DNA of 6,152 nt from Pseudomonadota bacterium (GCA_023424585.1 JAFADT010000969.1:1-6152), one strand, 5' to 3'; positions 1-5,863 are shown, counted from the first letter of the stretch. Numbers and translations are program-made. The notes: generated by a model from the sequence alone, not told the origin.

Positions 1-834
1 ATGCCCGTCATCCACGAGGCCCTCACGCGCGCGAGCAGGACGCTGGACGACATCGACCTGCTCGCCGTCACGTCCGGCCCCGGCCTCATCGGCGCGCTGC
101 TCGTGGGGCTCCAGGTGGCCAAGGGGCTGAGCCTCGCCACCGGCAAGCCCTTCGTGGGCGCCAACCACCTCGAAGGGCACCTGCTCGCCATCCGCCTGCT
201 GGAGGACGCGCCCGCGCCGCCGTTCCTGGGGCTCGTCGTCTCCGGTGGCCACACCAGCCTCTACGAGGTGCGCGACTACGGGAACTACCGCCTCGTGGGC
301 CGCACGCGCGACGACGCCGCGGGCGAGGCCTACGACAAGACGGCGCGCATCCTCGGCCTGCCGTACCCGGGCGGGCAGCCCATTGATCAGCTGGCGCAGC
401 AGGGCGACCCGGAGGCCATCCGCTTCCCGCGCGCGCTCCCGGGCGACAACTTCGACGTGTCGTTCTCCGGCCTGAAGACGTCGGTGCTGCACCACGTCCA
501 GAAGCACGGCGTGCCGGAGGGCCAGGCGCTCCACGACCTGTGCGCGTCGTTCCAGGAAGCGGTGGCGGACGTGCTGTCGAAGAAGCTCGTCGCCGCGGCC
601 CGGAGGCTGGGCCACCACCAGCTCGTCCTGTGCGGCGGCGTGGCGGCGAACTCGCGGCTGCGGGCGCTGTGCAAGCAGCGCGCGGAGGAGCGGGGCCTGC
701 GCATGTTCCTGCCGCCGGTGCGGCTGTGCACGGACAATGGCGCGATGATCGCCGTCGCGGGGTATGAAGCGTGGCGCCGCGGCTTGCGCGGTGACTTCCG
801 CCTCGCGGCCGACCCCGCCTGGCGCATGGAGTAG
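1..834 (+). CDS. tsaD: tRNA t6A37 threonylcarbamoyltransferase TsaD (5'-truncated)
   Basis: TsaD (YgjD/Kae1 family) transfers the threonylcarbamoyl group to A37 of ANN-decoding tRNAs, working in the cytoplasm with TsaB and TsaE. The 277 visible residues carry the family hallmarks: the metal-binding motif NHLEGH (residues 55-60, His56 and His60), SGGHT (81-85), GEAYDKTA (108-115), FSGLKTSV (155-162), CGGVAANSRLR (211-221) and TDNGAMIA (244-251), whose Asp245 is the third metal ligand. These correspond to E. coli His111, His115 and Asp300, a constant offset of 55. The family is about 335-340 residues long, so roughly 55 N-terminal residues, including the first nucleotide-binding motif, lie upstream of the window. 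The ATG at position 1 is therefore internal. It ends 10 nt before rsmA on the same strand, so the two are probably co-transcribed. Identification is very secure. Confidence 0.96.
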   Translation: MPVIHEALTRASRTLDDIDLLAVTSGPGLIGALLVGLQVAKGLSLATGKPFVGANHLEGHLLAIRLLEDAPAPPFLGLVVSGGHTSLYEVRDYGNYRLVGRTRDDAAGEAYDKTARILGLPYPGGQPIDQLAQQGDPEAIRFPRALPGDNFDVSFSGLKTSVLHHVQKHGVPEGQALHDLCASFQEAVADVLSKKLVAAARRLGHHQLVLCGGVAANSRLRALCKQRAEERGLRMFLPPVRLCTDNGAMIAVAGYEAWRRGLRGDFRLAADPAWRME

Positions 835-837
835 GGA
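833..837 (+). promoter_or_regulatory. Ribosome binding site deciding the rsmA start
   Basis: AGGGA overlaps the tsaD stop codon and lies 7 nt before the GTG at 845. It supports that codon as the rsmA start and suggests tsaD and rsmA are read from one mRNA with local re-initiation. Confidence 0.55.
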
Positions 838-844
838 CCTGACA

Positions 845-1723
845 GTGGATTCTCCGCGCGACATCCTCAAGCGCCACGGCCTGCGCGCCAAGCACAGCTG
901 GGGACAGAACTTCCTCGGAGACCCGGACGCGCTCCAGGCCATCGCGGACGCGCTCGCCCCGCGCGAGGGCGAACCCGTGGTGGAGCTGGGCCCCGGCCTG
1001 GGCCACCTCACGCGCTTCCTCGCCGCCACCGGCGCGCGCGTCACCGCCGTGGAGCGCGACCGCGACATGGTGGCCGTGCTGGAGAAGGAGGCCATCCCCG
1101 GCGTGCGCGTGGTGCCCGGCAACGCCGCCACGGTGGACTTCGCCCAGGTGGCCGGCGCGGACGACATCGCGCTCGTGGGCAACCTGCCGTACCACCTCAC
1201 CAGCCCCATCCTCTTCCAGGTGCTCGCGCAGCGCGCCCACGTCTCGCGCGCCGTCTTCACCCTCCAGAAGGAGGTGGTCGTGCGCCTCGCCGCGGAGCCC
1301 GGCAACCGCGACTACGGGCTGCTCACGGTGCTGCTCGGCCTGCACTTCGACGTGGAGCACGTGCTCACCCTGGAGGCGTGGCGCTTCCACCCGCCCCCGA
1401 AGGTGGACTCCGCCGTGCTGCGCCTCACGCGGCGGAAGACGCCCCGCGCGCCGCTGGTGGACGAGGCCCGCTTCACCCGGCTGGTGAAGGCCGGCTTCGC
1501 GCAGCGCCGCAAGACGCTGATCAACTCGCTCAAGTCCGACAAGGGCCTGGCGCCGCCGGAGGTGCTGCTCGCCGCGCTCCAGACGGCGGGCATCGACCCG
1601 GGCCGCCGCGCGGAGACGCTCTCCCCGGAGGAGTTCGCCGCCATCGAGCGCGCCCTGGGCCCCGTCACCGCCCTGGCGCCGCCGCCCCCGGACGCGCCGG
1701 AAGCGGACGCCGCGGAGGAGTAG
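845..1723 (+). CDS. rsmA: 16S rRNA (adenine1518-N6/adenine1519-N6)-dimethyltransferase RsmA/KsgA
   Basis: RsmA dimethylates two adjacent adenines in the 3'-terminal hairpin of 16S rRNA using SAM, a late step of 30S maturation. The 292-residue product has the family N-terminus HSWGQNFLGD (17-26), SAM motif I ELGPGLG (47-53), the acidic motif II AVERD (68-72), the catalytic motif IV NLPY (113-116), and the C-terminal signature FAQRRKTLINSL (218-229). E. coli KsgA has 273 residues. The excess is mainly a Pro/Ala/Glu tail after residue 272. I chose the GTG at 845 because it puts the conserved GQNF motif at the usual distance from the N-terminus and has AGGGA (833-837) 7 nt upstream. An in-frame ATG at 764 would add 27 residues read out of frame from the end of tsaD. 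It converges on the small minus-strand gene with 7 nt between stop codons. Confidence 0.96.
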   Translation: MDSPRDILKRHGLRAKHSWGQNFLGDPDALQAIADALAPREGEPVVELGPGLGHLTRFLAATGARVTAVERDRDMVAVLEKEAIPGVRVVPGNAATVDFAQVAGADDIALVGNLPYHLTSPILFQVLAQRAHVSRAVFTLQKEVVVRLAAEPGNRDYGLLTVLLGLHFDVEHVLTLEAWRFHPPPKVDSAVLRLTRRKTPRAPLVDEARFTRLVKAGFAQRRKTLINSLKSDKGLAPPEVLLAALQTAGIDPGRRAETLSPEEFAAIERALGPVTALAPPPPDAPEADAAEE

Positions 1724-1730
1724 GGGAGGC

Positions 1731-2018
1731 TCAGCGCTTCTGGCCCAGCGCGGCCAGGAGCCCACCCTGCCGGGCGAGGAACGCGCGGAACGCGTCCTCG
1801 TCGATGCGCATGCGCGCGAGCACGCCGCGGAGGACCTCGTCCACGGAGCCCTCCGGCCGGCGCTTCAGCTCGAAGGCCGTCTTCAGCAGGGCCACGCCAT
1901 AGAGTGGATCCACGTCCACCGGAGGTGCGGGAGGGGCCGTGGCCGGACGGGCGGCGGGCGCCGCTTCCGGGGCCTCCACCAGGTCCACCACCGTCTTCAC
2001 CCGCTGCCTGCCGCGCAT
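1731..2018 (-). CDS. Small protein of unknown function
   Basis: I do not recognise a family. The 95-residue product from the ATG at 2018 has three parts: a basic start (MRGRQRVK), a Pro/Ala-rich probably disordered stretch (about residues 16-32, with AAPAARPATAPPAPP), and a C-terminal half that looks alpha-helical (from DPLYGVALLKTAFELK to LAALGQKR). No signal peptide, membrane segment or cysteine is visible. The codons from 2018 onward have strong G/C third positions, as in the neighbouring genes, so I think it is coding. An in-frame GTG at 2120 would add 34 residues, but that stretch is weaker in codon use (CAT, GCA, ATT, CCA, TCA, CCT) and overlaps the likely promoter region. A weak GGGAG lies 13 nt before the ATG. 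It converges on rsmA and diverges from the kinase gene. Its role is unknown; a protein-binding helical domain is only a guess. Confidence 0.7.
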   Translation of the reverse strand: MRGRQRVKTVVDLVEAPEAAPAARPATAPPAPPVDVDPLYGVALLKTAFELKRRPEGSVDEVLRGVLARMRIDEDAFRAFLARQGGLLAALGQKR

Positions 2019-2055
2019 CTGTGGCCCGCCGCTCCCGCTGTCCGTGTCCGCGGGC

Positions 2056-2084
2056 ACCGTAGGGGATGACCCCTTGGGGCGCAA
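2056..2084 (-). promoter_or_regulatory. Candidate promoter of the small minus-strand gene
   Basis: Read on the minus strand, TTGCGC (2084-2079) and TACGGT (2061-2056) are 17 nt apart, the ideal sigma-70 spacing. Each hexamer matches consensus at only 3 of 6 bases. Transcription would begin near 2049, about 30 nt before the ATG at 2018, which agrees with choosing that start over the GTG at 2120. The match is weak and could be chance. Confidence 0.3.
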
Positions 2085-2097
2085 GGGTGGGGTGGGC

Positions 2098-2114
2098 CCG
2101 GCGAAAATTGCCGG
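2098..2114. repeat. Short inverted repeat in the divergent intergenic region
   Basis: CCGGC (2098-2102) and GCCGG (2110-2114) are exact reverse complements flanking GAAAATT, the only A/T-rich patch nearby. A few bases upstream is CCCCTTGGGG (2070-2079), palindromic except for its centre. Either could be an operator serving the divergent genes or a chance product of high GC. Confidence 0.3.
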
Positions 2115-2139
2115 ATGCACGGGGGCATGGTTGTGTTAT
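2108..2139 (+). promoter_or_regulatory. Possible promoter of the deoxynucleoside kinase gene
   Basis: TTGCCG (2108-2113) and TGTTAT (2134-2139, 4 of 6 matches to TATAAT) lie about 60 nt before the kinase start in the least GC-rich stretch of the region. The 20-nt spacing is longer than sigma-70 prefers, so only the -10-like element carries weight. Confidence 0.22.
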
Positions 2140-2184
2140 CCGCCCCCCGCGCGCGCATGTGTCTCATGCGTGGATTCCGGGGGC

Positions 2185-2189
2185 GGAGG
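2185..2189 (+). promoter_or_regulatory. Ribosome binding site deciding the kinase start
   Basis: GGAGG lies 10 nt before the ATG at 2200, where the encoded protein begins just ahead of its first beta-strand and P-loop. This rejects the long in-frame upstream extension of the open frame. Confidence 0.65.
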
Positions 2190-2199
2190 CCTCGGGCCG

Positions 2200-2841
2200 A
2201 TGGACCACCGCTACATCGTCGTCGAAGGCCCCATCGGCGTGGGCAAGACGAGCCTCACCCACCTCCTCACGGAGCGACTGGGCAGCCGCCGCATCCTGGA
2301 GGTCGTGGAGGAGAACCCCTTCCTCTCCAGCTTCTACGCGGACCGGCAGAAGTTCGCGTTCCAGACGCAGGTGTTCTTCCTGCTGTCGCGCTTCCGCCAG
2401 CAGCAGGAGCTCTTCCAGCAGGACCTGTTCCGCTCCGTCACCGTGAGCGACTACCTGTTCGCGAAGGACCGCATCTTCGCCAACCTCACGCTGGCCTCGG
2501 ACGAGCTGGCCCTCTACGACCGCGTCTTTGAGGCCCTGGGGCCCCGCGTCCCGCAGCCCGACCTGGTCATCTACCTCCAGGCCCAGCTGGACGTGCTGCT
2601 GCATCGCATCAAGAAGCGCGGCCGCGAGTTCGAGCGCAAGTTCGACGCGGGCTACCTGGAGTCGCTCGCGCACGCGTACAACGACTTCTTCGCGCATTAC
2701 ACGGATACACCGCTGCTGGTGGTGAACACGTCGGACATCGACTTCGTCCACAACGAGGCGGATCGCGAGGACCTGATGAACGCCATCGCGAGCGCGAAGT
2801 CCGGCGTCCAGCACTACACCCCCAAGTCCCGCCGGGGCTGA
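2200..2841 (+). CDS. Deoxynucleoside kinase (dNK/dCK/dGK family)
   Basis: A deoxynucleoside kinase phosphorylates a salvaged deoxynucleoside at the 5' position with ATP, feeding dNTP pools in the cytoplasm. The 213-residue product has a P-loop GPIGVGKTS (residues 10-18) directly after the first strand YIVVE. It also has EVVEENPFL (34-42), expected to hold the catalytic Glu region, a substrate-pocket helix FQTQVFFLLSRFRQ (54-67), SDYLFAKDRIFA (83-94), the strand DLVIYLQA (121-128), and a basic lid RIKKRGREFERKF (136-148). Length and motif order match bacterial dAK/dGK-type enzymes, but base preference cannot be read from the sequence, so I give no symbol. The start is set by GGAGG at 2185-2189. 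It lies upstream of panB-panC, an arrangement I recall from other bacteria. The 169-nt gap to panB leaves co-transcription uncertain. Confidence 0.9.
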   Translation: MDHRYIVVEGPIGVGKTSLTHLLTERLGSRRILEVVEENPFLSSFYADRQKFAFQTQVFFLLSRFRQQQELFQQDLFRSVTVSDYLFAKDRIFANLTLASDELALYDRVFEALGPRVPQPDLVIYLQAQLDVLLHRIKKRGREFERKFDAGYLESLAHAYNDFFAHYTDTPLLVVNTSDIDFVHNEADREDLMNAIASAKSGVQHYTPKSRRG

Positions 2842-2901
2842 CGGCCGCCGCCCGGTTGGCTGCCTGGCGCGGGTTGAGCCCCCACGCGGCCCCGAGGGCG
2901 T

Positions 2902-2907
2902 TAGAGT
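2902..2907 (+). promoter_or_regulatory. Possible -10 element of a panB promoter
   Basis: TAGAGT (4 of 6 matches to TATAAT), in the context GCGTTAGAGTGC, lies in the 169-nt non-coding gap before panB. The best -35-like sequence, TTGAGC (2874-2879), is 22 nt upstream, too far for a standard promoter. If used, it gives a leader of about 100 nt. The rest of the gap holds only GC-rich inverted repeats and the panB ribosome binding site. Confidence 0.3.
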
Positions 2908-2920
2908 GCATCCCCGTGGA

Positions 2921-2960
2921 GCCCCGGCCCCCGGCGATCCCCCTGGGGACGGCGAGGGGC
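2921..2960 (+). repeat. Nested GC-rich inverted repeats in the panB leader
   Basis: An outer pair GCCCC (2921-2925) / GGGGC (2956-2960) encloses an inner pair TCCCC (2938-2942) / GGGGA (2945-2949). As RNA this could fold just upstream of panB. There is no U-tract, so it is not a classical terminator of the kinase transcript. Chance pairing in such GC-rich DNA is a real alternative. Confidence 0.3.
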
Positions 2961-2998
2961 CTGACGCTCCACGAGGCTGTCCCACCCGTCTCACACCC

Positions 2999-3007
2999 AG
3001 GAGGTGA
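2999..3007 (+). promoter_or_regulatory. Strong ribosome binding site of panB
   Basis: AGGAGGTGA is a nine-base perfect complement to the 3' end of 16S rRNA, with the GGAGG core 6 nt before the GTG start at 3011. It is the best Shine-Dalgarno sequence in the window and suggests that translation of the panB-panC unit is set here. Confidence 0.85.
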
Positions 3008-3010
3008 ACC

Positions 3011-3919
3011 GTGAAGGACAAGGTCACCATCCACACGCTGAAGCGCCTGAAGCAGTCCGGTCAGAAGATCTGCATGGTCACCGCGTACGACGCGACGTTC
3101 GCGCGCATCCTCGACGAGGGAGGCGCGGACGTGCTCCTGGTCGGTGACTCGCTGGGCATGGTCATCCAGGGGCAGGAGTCCACGCTGCCCGTCACCATGG
3201 AGCAGATGGTCTATCACTGCGCGGCGGTGAGCCGCGGCGCGAAGCGGGCGCACGTGGTGGGCGACCTGCCGTTCCTGAGCTACCAGGTGTCGCCGCAGGA
3301 GGCCGTGCGCAACGCCGGGCGGCTCGTCGCCGAAGGCAACGTGGGCAGCGTGAAGCTGGAGGGCGGCGCCGAGTTCGCCGACACCGTGCGTGCCATCGTC
3401 CGCGCCAGCATCCCCGTCATGGGCCACCTGGGCCTCACCCCGCAGTCGGTGCACAAGATGGGCGGCTACGTCGTGCAGGGCCGCGACGAGGACGCCGCGC
3501 GCCGCATGCTGGATGACGCGCTCGCGCTGGAGGCCGCCGGCGCCTACGCGCTGGTCCTGGAGGGGGTGCCGCTGGAGCTGGCGCGCACCATCACCCAGAG
3601 CCTGAAGATCCCCACCATCGGCATCGGCGCGGGCAAGCACTGCGATGGCCAGGTGCTGGTCTGCTACGACCTCCTGGGCATGAACCCGGACTTCAAGCCG
3701 AAGTTCGTCAAGCGCTTCGCCAACCTGCACGGGAACATCACTGACGCCGCGAGCACGTACTTCTCCGAGGTGCGCTCGGGCGCGTTCCCGGATGAGGAGC
3801 ACAGCTTCAAGGCCACCAAGGGCATCCGGCTGGTGACGCCCACGCCGGTGGTCCCCGACGCGGAAGGCGCCGGCGAGCCCGCGGAGAAGGTCGGCGGCAT
3901 CTACGGGGCCCCCGTCTAG
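3011..3919 (+). CDS. panB: 3-methyl-2-oxobutanoate hydroxymethyltransferase PanB
   Basis: PanB adds a hydroxymethyl group from 5,10-methylene-THF to 2-oxoisovalerate, giving ketopantoate, the first committed step of pantothenate synthesis. The 302 residues carry the TIM-barrel signatures: TAYDATFA (24-31), VGDSLGMV (44-51, metal ligand Asp46), GDLPF (84-88, Asp85), VKLEGG (114-119, Lys115 and ligand Glu117), GHLGLTPQ (138-145), LVLEGVP (181-187, catalytic Glu184, like E. coli Glu181) and TIGIGAG (202-208). All expected active-site residues are present. It starts with GTG behind a near-ideal ribosome binding site. E. coli PanB has 264 residues. The surplus is a C-terminal tail of about 35 residues after HSFK (264-267), rich in Pro, Val, Ala and Gly and ending GGIYGAPV. 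panC follows 2 nt after the stop. Confidence 0.97.
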   Translation: MKDKVTIHTLKRLKQSGQKICMVTAYDATFARILDEGGADVLLVGDSLGMVIQGQESTLPVTMEQMVYHCAAVSRGAKRAHVVGDLPFLSYQVSPQEAVRNAGRLVAEGNVGSVKLEGGAEFADTVRAIVRASIPVMGHLGLTPQSVHKMGGYVVQGRDEDAARRMLDDALALEAAGAYALVLEGVPLELARTITQSLKIPTIGIGAGKHCDGQVLVCYDLLGMNPDFKPKFVKRFANLHGNITDAASTYFSEVRSGAFPDEEHSFKATKGIRLVTPTPVVPDAEGAGEPAEKVGGIYGAPV

Positions 3920-3921
3920 CC

Positions 3922-4776
3922 ATGGCTCCCCACGTCCTGCGCACCGTTCCGGAAGTGAAGGCCTGGGTCGCGTCCCTCCAGAAGGAGGGACGGTCCCTGG
4001 CGCTCGTGCCCACCATGGGCTTCCTTCATGAGGGCCACGTCTCGCTCATGAGGGAGGGCGGCCGGCGCGCGGACGTGGTGGCGGCCTCCATCTTCGTGAA
4101 CCCCACGCAGTTCGGCCCCCGCGAGGACCTCGCGCGCTACCCGCGCGACCTCGAGGGGGACCTGGGCAAGTGCGCGAGCGCGGGCGTCACGGCCGTGTTC
4201 GCGCCCGAGCCCGCGGCGATGTACCCCCCGGGCTATCAGACCTACGTGGACGTCACGGAGGTCAGCCAGGGGCTGTGCGGCGAGCGGCGTCCCGGCCACT
4301 TCCGGGGCGTCGCCACCATCGTCACCCAGCTCCTGGCGCTGTTCCGGCCGGCCGTGGCGCTGTTCGGGGAGAAGGACTACCAGCAGCTCCAGGTCATCCG
4401 GGCGCTCAACCGAGACCTGCACCTGGGGGCGGACATCGTGGGCATGCCCACCCTCCGGGAGGCGGACGGGCTGGCCATGAGCAGCCGCAACGCCTATCTG
4501 TCCGCGGATGAACGCCAGCGGGCGCTCTCCCTGTCGAGGGGCCTCCGGGCGGCCCAGGCCCTGCTCGCGTCCGGCACCCGGGACACGCGGGCGCTCGTGG
4601 AGGCCGCCCGCCGTGAATTGCAGGCGGCGGGCCTCCGGGAGGACTACGTGGAGGTTCGGGACGCCGCGACGCTCTCACCCCTGGAGACGGTGGCACCCGG
4701 ACAGACGGCGCGCATGCTGGTGGCGGCCTTCTCGGGCACCACGCGGCTCATCGACAACATGCCCCTGGCCGGTTAG
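3922..4776 (+). CDS. panC: Pantothenate synthetase PanC (pantoate--beta-alanine ligase)
   Basis: PanC joins pantoate and beta-alanine through a pantoyl-adenylate intermediate, completing pantothenate synthesis in the cytoplasm. The 284-residue product is the usual length (E. coli 283). Its nucleotidyltransferase motifs are intact: PTMGFLHEGH (30-39, the HxGH pair His36/His39), FVNPTQF (58-64), FGEKDYQQ (148-155), MSSRN (186-190, equivalent of the KMSKS loop) and the closing LIDNM (276-280). The ATG lies 2 nt after the panB stop with no recognisable Shine-Dalgarno sequence, so its translation probably depends on ribosomes finishing panB. Ketopantoate reductase (panE) and aspartate decarboxylase (panD), needed for the rest of the pathway, are not in this window. 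smpB follows 17 nt downstream. Confidence 0.97.
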   Translation: MAPHVLRTVPEVKAWVASLQKEGRSLALVPTMGFLHEGHVSLMREGGRRADVVAASIFVNPTQFGPREDLARYPRDLEGDLGKCASAGVTAVFAPEPAAMYPPGYQTYVDVTEVSQGLCGERRPGHFRGVATIVTQLLALFRPAVALFGEKDYQQLQVIRALNRDLHLGADIVGMPTLREADGLAMSSRNAYLSADERQRALSLSRGLRAAQALLASGTRDTRALVEAARRELQAAGLREDYVEVRDAATLSPLETVAPGQTARMLVAAFSGTTRLIDNMPLAG

Positions 4777-4793
4777 GAGACTCGGGACACGTT

Positions 4794-5279
4794 ATGGCCG
4801 CTGGAAAGTCGAAGGGAGTGGGTGCGGAGCCGGGGGTGAAGCTCATTGCCGAGAACCGGCGTGCGCGCTTCGACTACACGGTGGATGAGAAGATAGAAGC
4901 CGGGCTGGAGCTCACGGGGAGTGAGGTGAAGTCGTTGCGTGAAGGTACGGCCAACCTGTCGGACGCCTACGCGCTCCAGAAGGGCACGGAGCTGTTCCTG
5001 CTCAACGCCCACATCGGCTCCTACAAGGCGGCCAGCGTCTTCGACCACCTGCCCACCCGGGGCCGGAAGCTGCTCATGCACCGGTCGGAGATCGACCGGT
5101 GGACGGCGAAGGTGCGCGAGCGCGGTTACTCCATCATCCCGCTCGTGCTGTACTTCAGGAAGGGGCGGGCCAAGGTGGAGCTGGGCCTGTGCCGCGGCAA
5201 GACGCACGAAGACCGCCGCCACGACATCAAGGAACGGGAGACGAAGCGGGAGATGGACCGGGAAGTGCGCCGTCGTTGA
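4794..5279 (+). CDS. smpB: SsrA (tmRNA)-binding protein SmpB
   Basis: SmpB binds the tRNA-like domain of tmRNA and places it in the empty A site of stalled ribosomes, starting trans-translation. The 161 residues show the oligonucleotide-binding barrel signatures: IAENRRARFDYTV (18-30), GLELTGSEVKSLREG (37-51), NLSDAYA (54-60), HIGSYKAAS (73-81), RKLLMHRSEI (91-100) and YFRKGRAKVELGL (120-132). A basic C-terminal tail (about 138-161, with DRRHDIKERETKREMDRE) matches the segment that reaches along the mRNA channel in other SmpB proteins. Length is typical. The ATG has GGGA 6 nt upstream, and AGGAG overlaps the panC stop. The N-terminus (AAGKSKGVGAEPG) is a variable basic extension. The tmRNA gene ssrA is not visible here. 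An SspB-like gene follows 36 nt downstream. Confidence 0.96.
   Translation: MAAGKSKGVGAEPGVKLIAENRRARFDYTVDEKIEAGLELTGSEVKSLREGTANLSDAYALQKGTELFLLNAHIGSYKAASVFDHLPTRGRKLLMHRSEIDRWTAKVRERGYSIIPLVLYFRKGRAKVELGLCRGKTHEDRRHDIKERETKREMDREVRRR
5079..5101 (+). repeat. Perfect 9-bp inverted repeat inside smpB
   Basis: CACCGGTCG (5079-5087) and CGACCGGTG (5093-5101) are exact reverse complements separated by GAGAT. A G-U pair (5088/5092) would extend the RNA stem to 10 bp with an AGA loop. It encodes residues around HRSEIDRW. Function unknown; it may be only codon-driven. Confidence 0.6.
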
Positions 5280-5315
5280 GGGCGCTCCCGCAACTCCCCC
5301 GCCGGACACGCTGGA

Positions 5316-5858
5316 ATGGACAAGAAGGTTTCCGACAAGAAGGAGCGGCTGCTGGCCGCGCTCGACCAGGGGATGGTGATGATCCACCTGGACGCGCGCC
5401 GCCCCGGCGTGCTCGTCCCCGCCAGCCTCCGAGGCGAAGCACACCTGCGCCTCAACCTCTCCTACCGCTTCGACCCGCCCGACCTCACGGTGGGTGAGTG
5501 GGGCGTGCGCTCCACGCTGAGCTTCTCCGGTTCGCGCTTCACGGTGGCGGTGCCCTGGTCGGCGCTGTTCGCCATCGCCAGCCACGTGACGAAGGAGTTC
5601 TGGATGTACCCGGAGGAGATGCCGCCGGAGCTGCTCCAGCAGCCCCCGGTGGCGTCGGCCTCCGTCGCGCGCCCGCCGCAGCCCACGCCGGTGCCCGCCG
5701 CCGCGGAGAGGCCCCGCGCCTTCCTCCGCGAGGTGCAGTCCGAGCACACCGACGAGCCGGAGTCGCGTCCGGAGGTGGCGGCCGCGCCGCCGCCCGAGGG
5801 CGGGCCTCCGGACGAGCCGCAGCCGCCGCGCCGGGGCCACCTGCGCCTGGTGAAGTAG
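5316..5858 (+). CDS. sspB: SspB-family ClpXP adaptor (stringent starvation protein B-like)
   Basis: SspB proteins tether ssrA-tagged substrates to the ClpX unfoldase so that ClpXP degrades them faster. The 180-residue product has an N-terminal SspB-like fold (about residues 5-107): a helix KKERLLAALDQGM, a strand MIHLDARRPGVLVP, RLNLSYRF (45-52), and STLSFSGSRFTVAVPWSALFAIA (split around residues 66-88). Next comes a Pro/Ala/Glu-rich linker (108-171), presumably disordered. The last residues RGHLRLVK (173-180) resemble the ClpX-docking tail of known SspB proteins (E. coli ends LRVVK). This domain-linker-docking layout supports the call strongly. E. coli SspB has 165 residues, so the linker is on the long side. 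The gene lies 36 nt behind smpB with only a weak ribosome binding site, which suggests co-transcription. No sspA is nearby. Confidence 0.88.
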   Translation: MDKKVSDKKERLLAALDQGMVMIHLDARRPGVLVPASLRGEAHLRLNLSYRFDPPDLTVGEWGVRSTLSFSGSRFTVAVPWSALFAIASHVTKEFWMYPEEMPPELLQQPPVASASVARPPQPTPVPAAAERPRAFLREVQSEHTDEPESRPEVAAAPPPEGGPPDEPQPPRRGHLRLVK

Positions 5859-5863
5859 GACGG

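Noticed and set aside
764..844. Upstream ATG start for rsmA
   Set aside because: It would overlap tsaD by 71 nt and add 27 residues unlike any RsmA N-terminus. The GTG at 845 has a well-placed ribosome binding site.
1734..1751. GCGCT/AGCGC inverted repeat at the rsmA/small-gene junction as a terminator
   Set aside because: The stem is only 5 bp with an 8-nt loop and no T-run, and it lies inside the coding end of the minus-strand gene.
86..1765. Very long minus-strand open frame (559 codons) opposite tsaD and rsmA
   Set aside because: Both opposite genes are unmistakable. Stop codons are rare in antisense frames at this GC, and the translation is low-complexity Arg/Ala/Gly/His-rich with no domain.
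1939..2199. N-terminal extension of the kinase frame
   Set aside because: It overlaps the opposing small gene and precedes the P-loop by an unusual 87 residues. GGAGG supports the ATG at 2200.
2906..3007. Short leader peptide (33 codons) from GTG 2906 ending in the panB ribosome binding site
   Set aside because: The stop position is attractive for coupling, but there is no ribosome binding site. The start overlaps the possible -10 element, and the peptide is a Pro/Gly/Arg string with no run of one amino acid suggesting attenuation.
2609..3802. Long minus-strand open frame (397 codons) opposite the kinase end and panB
   Set aside because: It is an antisense shadow of panB with His/Arg/Val-rich composition and no recognisable motif.
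4773..5840. Long minus-strand open frame (355 codons) opposite smpB and sspB
   Set aside because: It is an antisense shadow of two conserved genes, with Arg/Leu/His-rich sequence and no family signature.
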